A stretch of 64,000 bases of DNA from NCBI GenBank assembly GCA_963677655.1, contig OY782089.1. One strand, 5' to 3'. The stretch's first letter is position 1. Each line of letters starts with the position of its first letter. The notes beneath the pieces are model-generated. The model did not search any database. It saw nothing but the letters and a program-made list of their open reading frames with translations, and had not been told where the DNA came from. This document shows, in pieces, positions 1 to 9,229 of the stretch. Made by a program: the position numbers and the translations under genes. The DNA is from Saccharicrinis sp963677655. Lineage in GTDB: Bacteria; Bacteroidota; Bacteroidia; Bacteroidales; Marinilabiliaceae.

Positions 1-76
1 ACGCTGTTACCAATAAAAACAATGTTGCTAAAAGTATGATTGAAGAAAAACTTGATTTAATGTAACTTCTTTTCAT
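1..76 (-). CDS. N-terminus of a secreted protein, truncated by the window edge
   Basis: Reading leftwards from an ATG at 76-74, an open frame of 25 codons runs off the window. It begins MKRSYIKSSF and continues with a hydrophobic run rich in Ile, Leu and Val, which looks like a bacterial signal peptide. It lies 28 bp downstream of the CBM9-like gene on the same strand, so it is probably the next gene of the same operon. Nothing of the mature protein is visible, so the function is unknown. Confidence 0.6.
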   Translation of the reverse strand, partial: MKRSYIKSSFSSIILLATLFLLVTA

Positions 77-104
77 AATGTTATAATTTTTATATTTCGT
101 TTTT

Positions 105-1214
105 CTATTCTTTTTTTAACCAAATTTTTCCATCATCTTGTATTATCCAAATCGCATTTTCTTTAGTACACGATGGATATGTAGCATAAAAACCAACTTT
201 ATTAACCACTATTTCCGGATAAAACCTTTCTTCTTTTAACTGTACCTCTTCCATTCTTAAGGCATTAAAATCCGATGTAAAATAATTGTTCTCTTCATAA
301 TATGCTTTCTGGCGATAGTACACTTCACGCAAGGCCCATTTAATATGTTCATCTTGATCCATGACAAAAGAAGCGTTTGTATCACTAGAAAACTGAACAT
401 ATCCCCATGTTTCAGGACGATGCATGGCTATCACACCCTGAGGCGACCATACCCAGTTATTTTCAGGTAGTTGTTTCCCTTCTTCATTTTTCTTTTTGAT
501 ATAGTTACCATGATTGATTTCAATAGGCCAAAATACTCTTGAAAAATTAATTCGCCATTGATTTCCATCTATTGGCATTTTAGTTTGTATAGCACATTCA
601 TTTAATACCTTCCAGGGTAACGCCAATTCTATAGTCCACTTTTCATCTAAATCATAAGCATTATTGATGGTTCCATAAACCTTAACTGCATGTTTCATAC
701 CTGGAATCTCCCAACTATCAATTACTAAACCATTATCGCGATACGGTTTTGAGAGAACCAAATCCCATGTAGTATTTAAAGCATTTATTTCAACTTCCAT
801 ATAATTGTGTGTATCGCCATCAGGATCGATAAAAATTTCAAAATCATTGTCGTAAAATATTACTGCATCATGCTCAGTTATATTTCCCCAGATATGGTCA
901 TCATAAAGTTCAGCCGCTATGTACAAATAGTCTGAATCCCAAAGCATTTTAATTTTTGTATCCTTCTCTGGTGTTGGTTTTAATCCACCTTCAATATCTA
1001 CAAAATAGTTACTCCATGGTGCCTGATCCCACGAAGAATCATCTAATACACCATCCACGACAATACTATTTTTAGCCTGATAACAGACATACTTCTCTGG
1101 ATTAAAAGGAATAGTCTGGTTCACATCAGCTTTCAGGCGAGGGTGATCTTCTTTTATCGAACAGCCCATAATCAACCACCCCATAAACAGTGAAAGAATA
1201 CATATTTTTTTCAT
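105..1214 (-). CDS. CBM9-like (DOMON-fold) carbohydrate-binding lipoprotein
   Basis: Predicted surface or periplasmic lipoprotein with a family-9-like carbohydrate-binding fold. The frame is open from 1280, but the start at 1214 (MKKICIL) is preferred: it gives a clean lipoprotein signal with lipobox LIMGC (Cys18) and leaves 10 bp after the upstream GH92 stop instead of an overlap. Typical CBM9-like landmarks follow: VDGVLDDSSW near the N-terminus, MLWDSDYLYIAAEL, then FEIFIDPDGD and a WRINFSRV strand. No catalytic domain is visible. Proteins of this type are common at the ends of Bacteroidota PULs and are often annotated only as carbohydrate-binding family 9-like. A role in glycan binding is inferred from fold and context. 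Confidence 0.75.
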   Translation of the reverse strand: MKKICILSLFMGWLIMGCSIKEDHPRLKADVNQTIPFNPEKYVCYQAKNSIVVDGVLDDSSWDQAPWSNYFVDIEGGLKPTPEKDTKIKMLWDSDYLYIAAELYDDHIWGNITEHDAVIFYDNDFEIFIDPDGDTHNYMEVEINALNTTWDLVLSKPYRDNGLVIDSWEIPGMKHAVKVYGTINNAYDLDEKWTIELALPWKVLNECAIQTKMPIDGNQWRINFSRVFWPIEINHGNYIKKKNEEGKQLPENNWVWSPQGVIAMHRPETWGYVQFSSDTNASFVMDQDEHIKWALREVYYRQKAYYEENNYFTSDFNALRMEEVQLKEERFYPEIVVNKVGFYATYPSCTKENAIWIIQDDGKIWLKKE

Positions 1215-1224
1215 TTCTGACATA

Positions 1225-3438
1225 TCAATTAAAAACATTTTTATTCGGTTGATTTCCAAGTACGAAACGAAGCTCACCACCCTGCATAACTTGTTTATGC
1301 GTAATAGTCAACATATTATACGGTTCGTCATTTAAGAATATGGCCTGAATATATTTGTTACCTTCCGATAGATTTTCGGCGATTATTTTAAATACTTTTC
1401 CATTATCTAATTTTATTTCTGCTTCCTTAATATAAGGAGAAGTTAATGCATAAATTCCATCAGCAGGATTTACCGGATACATACCCATAGATGAAAACAC
1501 CAGCCAGGCCGACATTTGGCCACAATCTTCATTACCACAATAACCATTAGGCAGAGTACTATACTGAGTATCTATGATTTCCCAAACCAAAGATTGTGTT
1601 TTCCATGACTCCCCGATTTCATTATATAAGTAAGCCACATGATGGCTTGGCTCATTTCCATGGGCATATTGTCCAATCATACCTGTACTGAAAATCGGAA
1701 GTCTATCATCAGATTCAGGATAATAAGTAAACATGGAATCGAGTTTGGCTTTAAAATTATCTTTTCCAAGAATTTGTATTAAGCCATTTATATCATGAGG
1801 CACAAACCAAAAATATTGCCATGCATTACTCTCGCAATAATCTTTTGTATACTCTTTAGCTACAAAAGGAGAAGTAAAAACACCAGCTTTATTTTTAGGT
1901 CTGAAAAAGGTAGAAGAACTATCATACAGATTTTTCCAATAATGAGCCCTCTTTGCAAAAGTATCATAGGTTTCTTCCTTATTTAAAGCTTTTGCCAGTT
2001 GTGCAATACACCAATCATTATAGGCATATTCCAGAGTCTTTGAAACCGACCACCCTTCGTGTTTTTCACTTGTAGGCACATAACCAAACTGCCGGTATTC
2101 ATCAATTTGTCTTCCATTTTCGTTTGCTGAAGCCACACTAGCATCAAGAGCCTTTTCTGCATCAAGAGGAATGCCTTTAAAATAGGCATCAACAATAACC
2201 GGAACGGCATGATAACCAATCATCATATTTGTTTCATTACCGGCCAGGGACCATACAGGCAGTAATCCCGTTTCGTTATAATGCGAAAGGAATGACTGAA
2301 TCATATCAGCAGTTTCATCAGGACATAAGATTGTATACAAAGGATGAGTAGCCCTGAATGTGTCCCACAACGAAAATGTATCATACTTTATATATCCGCT
2401 CGCGGTATGTACAGTCCCATCAGCTCCTTTATATTTCCCATCAACATCACTATGAAGCGATGGCGTTAAAAAGCAATGATATAAGTTAGTATAGAAAAGT
2501 TCTTTTTGGGTTTGAGTTCCTTTAATCTGTATCTTGTTAAGATATTTGTTCCAGGTTGTTTCTGTATTTTTTACTGTTTGATTAAAATCCCAACCTTTCA
2601 ATTCTGCATTAAGATTTTTTCGTGCACCATCAACACTTGCTGAAGAAAGGGCTACTTTAACCAATATTTCTTCATCATCCCTTGTCTCATAATTGGCTAC
2701 AATACGTGTTTTTTTGCCGTTTACTTTTGATTCTAAACTTTCCTTTCCATCAACAAATAAACTGGTTGTACTAAATGGTTTTGAAAATTGAATCACAAAA
2801 TAGACCCTCTGATCTCTTGCCCACCCTTTTGATTTGCGATACCCAGAAATAGTATGATCATCTTCAATAATAATTTCAGTATCAACCGGTTTATCCCAAT
2901 TTAAGCTATAACCTAAATCTAAAATAATCTGACTTTCTTTATCTTCAGGGAATGTATAACGATGAAAACCAACTCTTTCTGTAACAGTTAGCTCTGCTTT
3001 TATACCCGAACTTAATAAATCAACTGCATAATATCCAGGGCGAGCTTCTTCTTTATCATGTGTAAACTTTGAATAAGGACGATAATCACCTTCTGGAGTC
3101 AAACTTTTTGTAAATCTACTATTTAAAGGCATTAAAAGTAAATCATACATATCGCCAGCTCCGGTTCCGGAAAGGTGAGTATGACTAAATCCTGCAATTG
3201 TTGAATCAGGCCAATAATAGCCCGCGATCCTATCCCAACCCGGCAATCCGTTATCAGGACTTAATTGCACCATACCAAAAGGAAACACGGCTCCCGGATA
3301 AGTATTTCCGGGGCCATCAGTACCTGTAAAAACATTTACATATTGTGTCCTGCTTTCTTCATTTTCGAATCCTGCAGGTTGACTGCAGGATGTTAACACT
3401 ATAGATATTAGTATAAGATGAAAGTAGATGATTTTCAT
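1225..3438 (-). CDS. GH92 alpha-mannosidase, lipoprotein
   Basis: Exo-acting, calcium-dependent alpha-mannosidase of family GH92, expected to remove mannose from N-glycan-like chains. A lipoprotein signal ends at SC (Cys18, LTSC). Family landmarks in order are YVNVFTGTDGPGNTYPGA, FGMVQLSPD, HTHLSGTGAGD, the GNEPSHH motif that carries the family's catalytic acid, and NEDCGQMSAW with the carboxylates of the catalytic-base site. The length of 737 aa is normal. The GWDRIAGY plus SHH pattern is shared with the GH92 at 9230 and resembles the better-studied alpha-1,2-active members, but that linkage is an inference. It lies 8 bp after the GHL10-like gene. Confidence 0.93.
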   Translation of the reverse strand: MKIIYFHLILISIVLTSCSQPAGFENEESRTQYVNVFTGTDGPGNTYPGAVFPFGMVQLSPDNGLPGWDRIAGYYWPDSTIAGFSHTHLSGTGAGDMYDLLLMPLNSRFTKSLTPEGDYRPYSKFTHDKEEARPGYYAVDLLSSGIKAELTVTERVGFHRYTFPEDKESQIILDLGYSLNWDKPVDTEIIIEDDHTISGYRKSKGWARDQRVYFVIQFSKPFSTTSLFVDGKESLESKVNGKKTRIVANYETRDDEEILVKVALSSASVDGARKNLNAELKGWDFNQTVKNTETTWNKYLNKIQIKGTQTQKELFYTNLYHCFLTPSLHSDVDGKYKGADGTVHTASGYIKYDTFSLWDTFRATHPLYTILCPDETADMIQSFLSHYNETGLLPVWSLAGNETNMMIGYHAVPVIVDAYFKGIPLDAEKALDASVASANENGRQIDEYRQFGYVPTSEKHEGWSVSKTLEYAYNDWCIAQLAKALNKEETYDTFAKRAHYWKNLYDSSSTFFRPKNKAGVFTSPFVAKEYTKDYCESNAWQYFWFVPHDINGLIQILGKDNFKAKLDSMFTYYPESDDRLPIFSTGMIGQYAHGNEPSHHVAYLYNEIGESWKTQSLVWEIIDTQYSTLPNGYCGNEDCGQMSAWLVFSSMGMYPVNPADGIYALTSPYIKEAEIKLDNGKVFKIIAENLSEGNKYIQAIFLNDEPYNMLTITHKQVMQGGELRFVLGNQPNKNVFN

Positions 3439-3446
3439 TTTTTTGT

Positions 3447-4529
3447 TTATTGATATTTTTCACTAATCGTACGAATAGTCTTTAGTTCTTCTTCCGTGAT
3501 CTTCTCCTCATCGAAAATCGCTACACCTTGTGCTCCTCCTTTAAATGAATTTTTTACTGCTGCAGGAAAATCTCCTTCAGGGATTTTTGGTAAATACAAT
3601 CCTGTTACCAACGATGCTTTTCCTTTTAAGTCATTTACCCCGTTATAAGTTGCTGTTTTAATCCACTTCATATCTTCATCATAAAAGTTCTGATATACCA
3701 TTGGGAAAAAGCAATCTAAATCCCAATCATTCCAACTTTGACGACATATTTTACGTGCCAGATCAGGATAAGGAAACACTGCTGCTGAAATCAATTTACC
3801 ATTTGCATGAGCAACCTTTACCAAACGATTTACTAATCTGGTTACACTATCATATCGATATTGACGCCATTCTTTAACTGCTGTTGGATCTTCTGCCTTA
3901 GAAATATCAATATTGCTTTCTTCTTTAAATTTTGTTTTACATGTTTCACAATAGCAAAAGTCGAACTCTGGGTATTCTCTATCTTGAACCAGATTATATT
4001 TTGGTTGTAATGCTTTCGCTAAAATTACATCACAATATCTTACATAATCTAAATGAATTCCTTTTAAACCCTTAACCCGTGACAATTCTTTTACTTGCTT
4101 TGCAATATGTTCATAAACTTCATCTTGCGATGGGCAAACCCATTGGTAATAATTTACATAAGGATGAACATCAAAACAAGACTCTCCTTTTCCGCTAACA
4201 GTATACCACTCCGGATGTTTTTTAGCTTCTTTATCTCCAGGTCTGTTTAAAGTCCACATCCATGCATGTACATCTATACCAAATTTATCTGCTATAGGAA
4301 TAATCCTTTCTAACATAGGAACACCACCTCCAATTAGAATTCCACTAATTCCATTTTCCTTAAAACGCGTAAAAATTGCTTCCCACTCAGCATCTGTACG
4401 TTTCATATTGGCATACATCCACATCCAGTTTCTACCCCACTCATAACCTTCTTCTTTATCAGATGCGAACATGCAAGTATTTGCTATAAATGCACATAAT
4501 AAAACCAATATTGTAAATGTCTTCTTCAT
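3447..4529 (-). CDS. GHL10-like (COG1649-type) putative glycoside hydrolase
   Basis: Secreted TIM-barrel protein with a signal peptide at residues 1-22. It contains GIHLDYVRY (Asp161), the strand motif typical of the glycosyl-hydrolase-like 10 / COG1649 group, preceded by an early barrel strand GISGILIGGG and a helix-strand pair ending HAWMWTLN. A Cys-rich stretch FCYCETCKTKF (about 191-201), probably a metal or disulfide site, follows. A late barrel segment CFFPMVYQNFYD is also seen. No substrate is known to me for this branch. It is wedged between GH130 and GH92 with about 10 bp spacing on each side, so it probably acts on the same glycan. Confidence 0.7.
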   Translation of the reverse strand: MKKTFTILVLLCAFIANTCMFASDKEEGYEWGRNWMWMYANMKRTDAEWEAIFTRFKENGISGILIGGGVPMLERIIPIADKFGIDVHAWMWTLNRPGDKEAKKHPEWYTVSGKGESCFDVHPYVNYYQWVCPSQDEVYEHIAKQVKELSRVKGLKGIHLDYVRYCDVILAKALQPKYNLVQDREYPEFDFCYCETCKTKFKEESNIDISKAEDPTAVKEWRQYRYDSVTRLVNRLVKVAHANGKLISAAVFPYPDLARKICRQSWNDWDLDCFFPMVYQNFYDEDMKWIKTATYNGVNDLKGKASLVTGLYLPKIPEGDFPAAVKNSFKGGAQGVAIFDEEKITEEELKTIRTISEKYQ

Positions 4530-4538
4530 AGTTATATT

Positions 4539-5507
4539 TTATAACGAATTATTTTTGATAAATTCAATAATCTCATCCATGTAACCAAAAGCCATACCCA
4601 CCACTGTATCGGCTGCGCCATAATACACAGCAACCTTTTCATCATCGTTTAAAGCTGCGCAAGGAAAAACCACATTAGGTACATCTCCTGCCAATTCATA
4701 TGGAGCTGAGGGTGCTAATAAATAAGGTTGAGAACGGTATAATACTTTAGATGGATTTTCGAGATCAAGCAGTGCTGCCCCCATTGAATAACGGAAACCA
4801 TTACAAGTATTTATTACTCCATGGTAAAACATAAGCCATCCTTCCTTTGTCCTGATAGGCACAGATCCGGCTCCAATTTTTGTACATTGCCAAGCACTTT
4901 GCTCAAAAGGAGAAACTTTCATCACACAACGATGCTCTCCCCAATATTTCATATCAGGACTATAACTTACATAAATATCCCCAAAAGGCGTATGTCCGTT
5001 ATCACTTGGACGACTCAACATAGCATACTTACCATTAATTTTTTCAGGAAACAAAACGCCATTTCTATTAAAAGGTAAAAATGCATTTTCACACTGATGG
5101 AACGTTTTAAAATCGAAGGTATAAGCAATACCAATAGTCGGCCCATGATATCCATTACACCAGGTTACCCAATAGCGATCTTCAATAAAACAAACACGTG
5201 GATCGTATTTATAATCTGATTCAATCATTTCGGTATTACCGGCAACCATTTCAATAGGATCCTCATTGATATCCCAATTAATACCATCCTTGCTAAAACC
5301 AGCAAAAATATTCATTTGAACCGCTTTATTATCGCAACGAAACACACCTGCGAAACCATTTTCAAACGGAACAACGGCACTATTAAAAATACTATTTGAA
5401 GTTGGAATCTGGTATCGGTCAATAACCGGATTCTGCGTGTAACGCCACATGATTTCATTTGACCCCGAAGGTCTCTCTTCCCAAGGAATATTTATTTTTT
5501 GACTCAT
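4539..5507 (-). CDS. GH130 beta-mannoside phosphorylase, probably Man-beta1,4-GlcNAc phosphorylase
   Basis: No signal peptide, so cytoplasmic. The five-bladed propeller family GH130 is recognised from YKYDPRV, whose Asp (about residue 102) is the family's proton donor, and from LSRPSDNG and FYHGV, which carry Arg and His residues that bind phosphate in phosphorylases. Members with this gene context (an MFS permease and GH92 enzymes) split Man-beta1,4-GlcNAc with phosphate to mannose-1-phosphate and GlcNAc (EC 2.4.1.320). It follows the AmpG-like permease by 29 bp. A mannosyl-glucose or hydrolytic GH130 activity is possible, but the phosphate-site residues and the neighbours favour the N-glycan-core reaction. 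Confidence 0.87.
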   Translation of the reverse strand: MSQKINIPWEERPSGSNEIMWRYTQNPVIDRYQIPTSNSIFNSAVVPFENGFAGVFRCDNKAVQMNIFAGFSKDGINWDINEDPIEMVAGNTEMIESDYKYDPRVCFIEDRYWVTWCNGYHGPTIGIAYTFDFKTFHQCENAFLPFNRNGVLFPEKINGKYAMLSRPSDNGHTPFGDIYVSYSPDMKYWGEHRCVMKVSPFEQSAWQCTKIGAGSVPIRTKEGWLMFYHGVINTCNGFRYSMGAALLDLENPSKVLYRSQPYLLAPSAPYELAGDVPNVVFPCAALNDDEKVAVYYGAADTVVGMAFGYMDEIIEFIKNNSL

Positions 5508-5536
5508 TTTTTTAATATTTTTTATTTAAATTAAAT

Positions 5537-6823
5537 CTATTCAACACTCTCTTCTTTAATGGGATTTACATAGGTAAAAGGCACAAAATAAGCCACCAGT
5601 AGAGCTGGAATTGTAGCAATAAGTACCCAAAGAAAAAATATTTTATACCCTAACATATCGCTTAGATAACCACTAATAGCGGATGGAATCATAAACCCAA
5701 GGTTCATTATACCTGTTGCAAAAGCATAATGCGCCATTTTATATTTACCTGGAGCTATTTGCTGCATCATAAACAACATCAAACCCACGAAACCAAATCC
5801 ATAACCAAAATATTCAAGTACAACGGCAACCGATATCACATAAATACTTTCAGGCTGAGTGAATGACAAATAGGCATAAACAGTAAATGGAATATTGAAA
5901 ATCAAGGCCAGCTTAAACAGCGCATTTTTCAGACCTTTGGCAGAAATGTAATACCCACCCAACAAAGAACCAACAACAAAAGCGGCTGCACCAAAGGTTC
6001 CGTATACCAAACCTATTTCAGAAGTAGTCATTCCCAAACCACCTTCAGCTTGCGCTGCTTTAAAAAACAGAGGTGCTATTTTAATGGCAAACCCTTCGGC
6101 GAATCTGTATAGGATAATAAAAAAGATGTACCAAATGATATTTTTCTTTTGGAAAAAGGTTTTAATTACATCCAACAAGGTATCAAAACCCTCTTGAAAC
6201 GATTTAACTTCTGAGGTTTTACCTCCTCCAGGTAACATTTTAACATGATATAAACCCAACAAAAGCATTACGGCACCATACGTACCCATAACCATCATCC
6301 ATGCATATTTAATACCCATTGATTTTTCAAGTTCACCAGCTAAATACACAAAAGCACCTCCCGAAACTATTTTTGCAATATTATATGCCGCTCCCTGCCA
6401 ACCAATATACTTGGCCTGAAGTTTTGGAGAAAGAACGCTCAGGTAAACCCCATCGGTAGCAATATCATGAGTTGCACCGCTAAAAGCTATTACTGCCAAA
6501 AGCGCAATCGAATATCTAAAGAATTCTTGAAGAGGTAATGATAATGCCACTAATGCAAAAGTGAGTCCGGTAAGAACCTGTGTGGCCACTACAAAATGCT
6601 TTTTTGTTTTAAACATCTCCAATACGGGACTCCAAAGAGGTTTTAGTGTCCATGGCAACATAATTAAAGATGTCCATAAAGCAATTTGCGAATCACTAAT
6701 TCCCATATTTTTGTACATCAAAGCCGAAGCCTGAGCAATGGCCACAAATGGCAGACCCATTGCAAAATAGACTGTAGGTACCCAAAGGGCCGGGTTTTTA
6801 CTTTTTGAAACTATTTCCGACAT
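5537..6823 (-). CDS. AmpG-like MFS permease, probable Man-GlcNAc importer
   Basis: Inner-membrane protein of 428 aa with about 12 hydrophobic segments. The N-terminal segment ALWVPTVYFAMGLPFV and the SGATHDIATDGVYL motif in the fourth/fifth helix region match the AmpG/SLC33-type branch of the major facilitator superfamily, whose best-known member imports an amino-sugar disaccharide from peptidoglycan. Sitting directly upstream of the GH130 phosphorylase, it most likely imports the disaccharide that enzyme splits. It lies 21 bp downstream of a GH92 gene. Substrate is inferred from context. Confidence 0.85.
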   Translation of the reverse strand: MSEIVSKSKNPALWVPTVYFAMGLPFVAIAQASALMYKNMGISDSQIALWTSLIMLPWTLKPLWSPVLEMFKTKKHFVVATQVLTGLTFALVALSLPLQEFFRYSIALLAVIAFSGATHDIATDGVYLSVLSPKLQAKYIGWQGAAYNIAKIVSGGAFVYLAGELEKSMGIKYAWMMVMGTYGAVMLLLGLYHVKMLPGGGKTSEVKSFQEGFDTLLDVIKTFFQKKNIIWYIFFIILYRFAEGFAIKIAPLFFKAAQAEGGLGMTTSEIGLVYGTFGAAAFVVGSLLGGYYISAKGLKNALFKLALIFNIPFTVYAYLSFTQPESIYVISVAVVLEYFGYGFGFVGLMLFMMQQIAPGKYKMAHYAFATGIMNLGFMIPSAISGYLSDMLGYKIFFLWVLIATIPALLVAYFVPFTYVNPIKEESVE

Positions 6824-6844
6824 AATATTAATTCTTCCTAAATC

Positions 6845-9100
6845 CTATTTAATAAATTTCAATTCTCCTCCTGAAACCAAATCCTTGTGATTGATAAAGA
6901 GACCTTTTAACGGTTTTCCGTTTAACTTCAGGCTCTTTACAAATTGACCGTTATCAGTATTCTCTTTTTTAAGCGTAATTGACTTACCTGGATAAAATTC
7001 TGAATCCAATGAGATGGTAATTTCATCGAAAACCGGACAAGAAACCGCATAATCTGTATTACCCGGGCAAACCGGATACAATCCCATCATTCCATAAATT
7101 ACCCAAGCTGAAAGAGTACCGCAATCATCATTACCAGGAAGACCGTCAGGAGCATTTTTGTAATAGGTTTCAATCAACCTTGATATTTCTTTTTGAGTGC
7201 GCCACTCTTCCCCTTGTACATAATTAAACAAGTATGGATAATGAATATCCGGTTCATTGGCCATATCAAACAAATCCTCATCAAATACTTTTTGAAGCTT
7301 TTTAGTGAATGCCTGCTTCCCTCCCATCATCTTTATCATACCTTTAATATCATGAGGTGCGCAAAAAGTGTATTGCCATGCAGTACCTTCATGAAAACCA
7401 GGACATGGTTCAAAATTTTGGCCCTGAACCGGGTTAAATGGAGTTAAATACGAACCATCAGATAACTTAGGTCTTAAGCTTCCATATTCTTTATCGTAGT
7501 ATGTTTTATACTGCAGCGATTGGATTAAAAAGCGCTTGTAGTCGTCATCCTTTCCTAATGATTTAGCAAACTGAGCCAGATTCCAGTCGGCAATGTAATA
7601 CTCCAGTGCATGTGACACCGAATTGTCAAATTCCTTCAGCAAGGGTACATATCCTTTCTTAATATAATCATCAATATCAGGGCGCAGTTTGTTTTTTCTT
7701 CCTTCCGTTGTAGCTGATTTATACATAGCCTCATAGGCTGTGTTAACATCAAAATTGGTTATACCTCTTAAATATGTATCAACAATCACAGGAATAGCGG
7801 GATCTCCTTCCATCACATGAGTTTCGGTGCTATTCAGCTCCCATTTTGGCATCCAGCCACTTTCCTTATACATATCAACCATAGAACGAACCATATTCAA
7901 TTGTTTGTCAGGATATAATAAGCTCATTAACGGATGCAGATTTCTGTAAGTATCCCAAAGCGAAAACACAGTATAGCGATTATTACACGACTGGCCTATT
8001 GAATAATTCTCCTTCTCAGGATACTGCCCATTAATATCATTAATGATATTTGGGTGAATCTGAGTATGATACAAGGCTGTATAGAAAACAGTTTTTTGGT
8101 CTGAAGTTCCACCTTTAACCTTTATCTTTGAAAGCGTTTCTTCCCAAATATTGTCCGCATTTGAAGACACTGTACTAAAATCAAAACCTTCAATCTCTAC
8201 CTCCAAGTTTTTGCGGGCATTATCGATGCTTACATATGAAACACCTACTTTAACCAGGAGATCTTTACTTTTTAAATCAGAAAAACTCATCCATGCTCCG
8301 ATACTATCGCCAGCCAATGGCTGAGTATAACCATTATAATACTTATAACTATTATTTGTGCTACTCCAGGAGGCCTCTGCTTTCATTACCGGCATTTTTT
8401 TCCAAACTCCAAAATCATGAGCTTTTTCACTAAAGCGAGCCACAAAATATACAGGGCGCTCACTGCCTTTATGATAACAAAATGTTCCGGTGGTACGAAA
8501 ACCTTCAACCTCCTGATCATTCACCACACGTATCATAGCTCCACTCTCATTAGTAAGTCCTGTACCTAAATCTATCAAAACATTTCCGTTTCCTTCAGGG
8601 AAAGTATATTTACTTAAGCCTGTACGAAGTGTTGCCGTAACCTCTGTTTCAATATTGTATTTGGTTAAAGTATTTGAATAATATCCGGGAGAAGCTGTTT
8701 GGTTAACCATAGGAGAACCATAAACTGAATTTCGGGCATCAATTTTACCAGTTGTTGGCATCGTAATAATCACTCCCATTTCAGGACATCCAACTCCACT
8801 AAGATTTACATGTGAATATCCTGTAAAAAAGTTGTTTTCCCAGGCGTATGGTGTTGACCACCAACGAGCATCTTTATCGAAAGTATTTTCTTTTGATCCG
8901 GAAACATTAAAGGGAACCACAGAAACCATTCCCTGTGGTATTACTGCTCCGGGGTTCGTTGCGCCAAAGTTTGTTGTACCTATAAAAGGATTAACATAGT
9001 GTGTTAATTTTTGGCCTTTTACTACTGGTTGTAATAAACAAACCAGCAACAAACTTAAAACGTAGCCTCTGAAACTCGCAAACAAGAGTTTTTTATTCAT
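6845..9100 (-). CDS. GH92 alpha-mannosidase, divergent active-site type
   Basis: Secreted GH92 enzyme of 751 aa with a cleavable type I signal (no lipobox Cys; ends near VVKGQ), unlike the other three GH92 proteins here. Landmarks are YVNPFIGTTNFGATNPGA, NLSGVGCPEMG, ANEPDIHYPYLF and GNDDCGTLSAW. The sequence around the catalytic acid (NEPDIHYPY instead of NEPSHHVAY) and around the base (GTLSAW instead of GQMSAW) differs from its neighbours. The +1-subsite residues are therefore different, which suggests another linkage preference (for example alpha-1,3 or alpha-1,6). The activity itself is well supported; the linkage is inferred. Confidence 0.9.
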   Translation of the reverse strand: MNKKLLFASFRGYVLSLLLVCLLQPVVKGQKLTHYVNPFIGTTNFGATNPGAVIPQGMVSVVPFNVSGSKENTFDKDARWWSTPYAWENNFFTGYSHVNLSGVGCPEMGVIITMPTTGKIDARNSVYGSPMVNQTASPGYYSNTLTKYNIETEVTATLRTGLSKYTFPEGNGNVLIDLGTGLTNESGAMIRVVNDQEVEGFRTTGTFCYHKGSERPVYFVARFSEKAHDFGVWKKMPVMKAEASWSSTNNSYKYYNGYTQPLAGDSIGAWMSFSDLKSKDLLVKVGVSYVSIDNARKNLEVEIEGFDFSTVSSNADNIWEETLSKIKVKGGTSDQKTVFYTALYHTQIHPNIINDINGQYPEKENYSIGQSCNNRYTVFSLWDTYRNLHPLMSLLYPDKQLNMVRSMVDMYKESGWMPKWELNSTETHVMEGDPAIPVIVDTYLRGITNFDVNTAYEAMYKSATTEGRKNKLRPDIDDYIKKGYVPLLKEFDNSVSHALEYYIADWNLAQFAKSLGKDDDYKRFLIQSLQYKTYYDKEYGSLRPKLSDGSYLTPFNPVQGQNFEPCPGFHEGTAWQYTFCAPHDIKGMIKMMGGKQAFTKKLQKVFDEDLFDMANEPDIHYPYLFNYVQGEEWRTQKEISRLIETYYKNAPDGLPGNDDCGTLSAWVIYGMMGLYPVCPGNTDYAVSCPVFDEITISLDSEFYPGKSITLKKENTDNGQFVKSLKLNGKPLKGLFINHKDLVSGGELKFIK

Positions 9101-9229
9101 AACTAAAACGATTTTAACACCTTAGATGTTATCATATTTAAGATAAATCCTAAGAACAGTACCGTTTCTTGTTACGAGTTTCAGAACACTACATTCTTTT
9201 TAATTAATCATTTGTTCTATACTCAAACA

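Noticed and set aside
1215..1280. 22-codon N-terminal extension of the CBM9-like protein
   Set aside because: It would overlap the GH92 gene and bury the lipoprotein signal; the ATG at 1214 is better.
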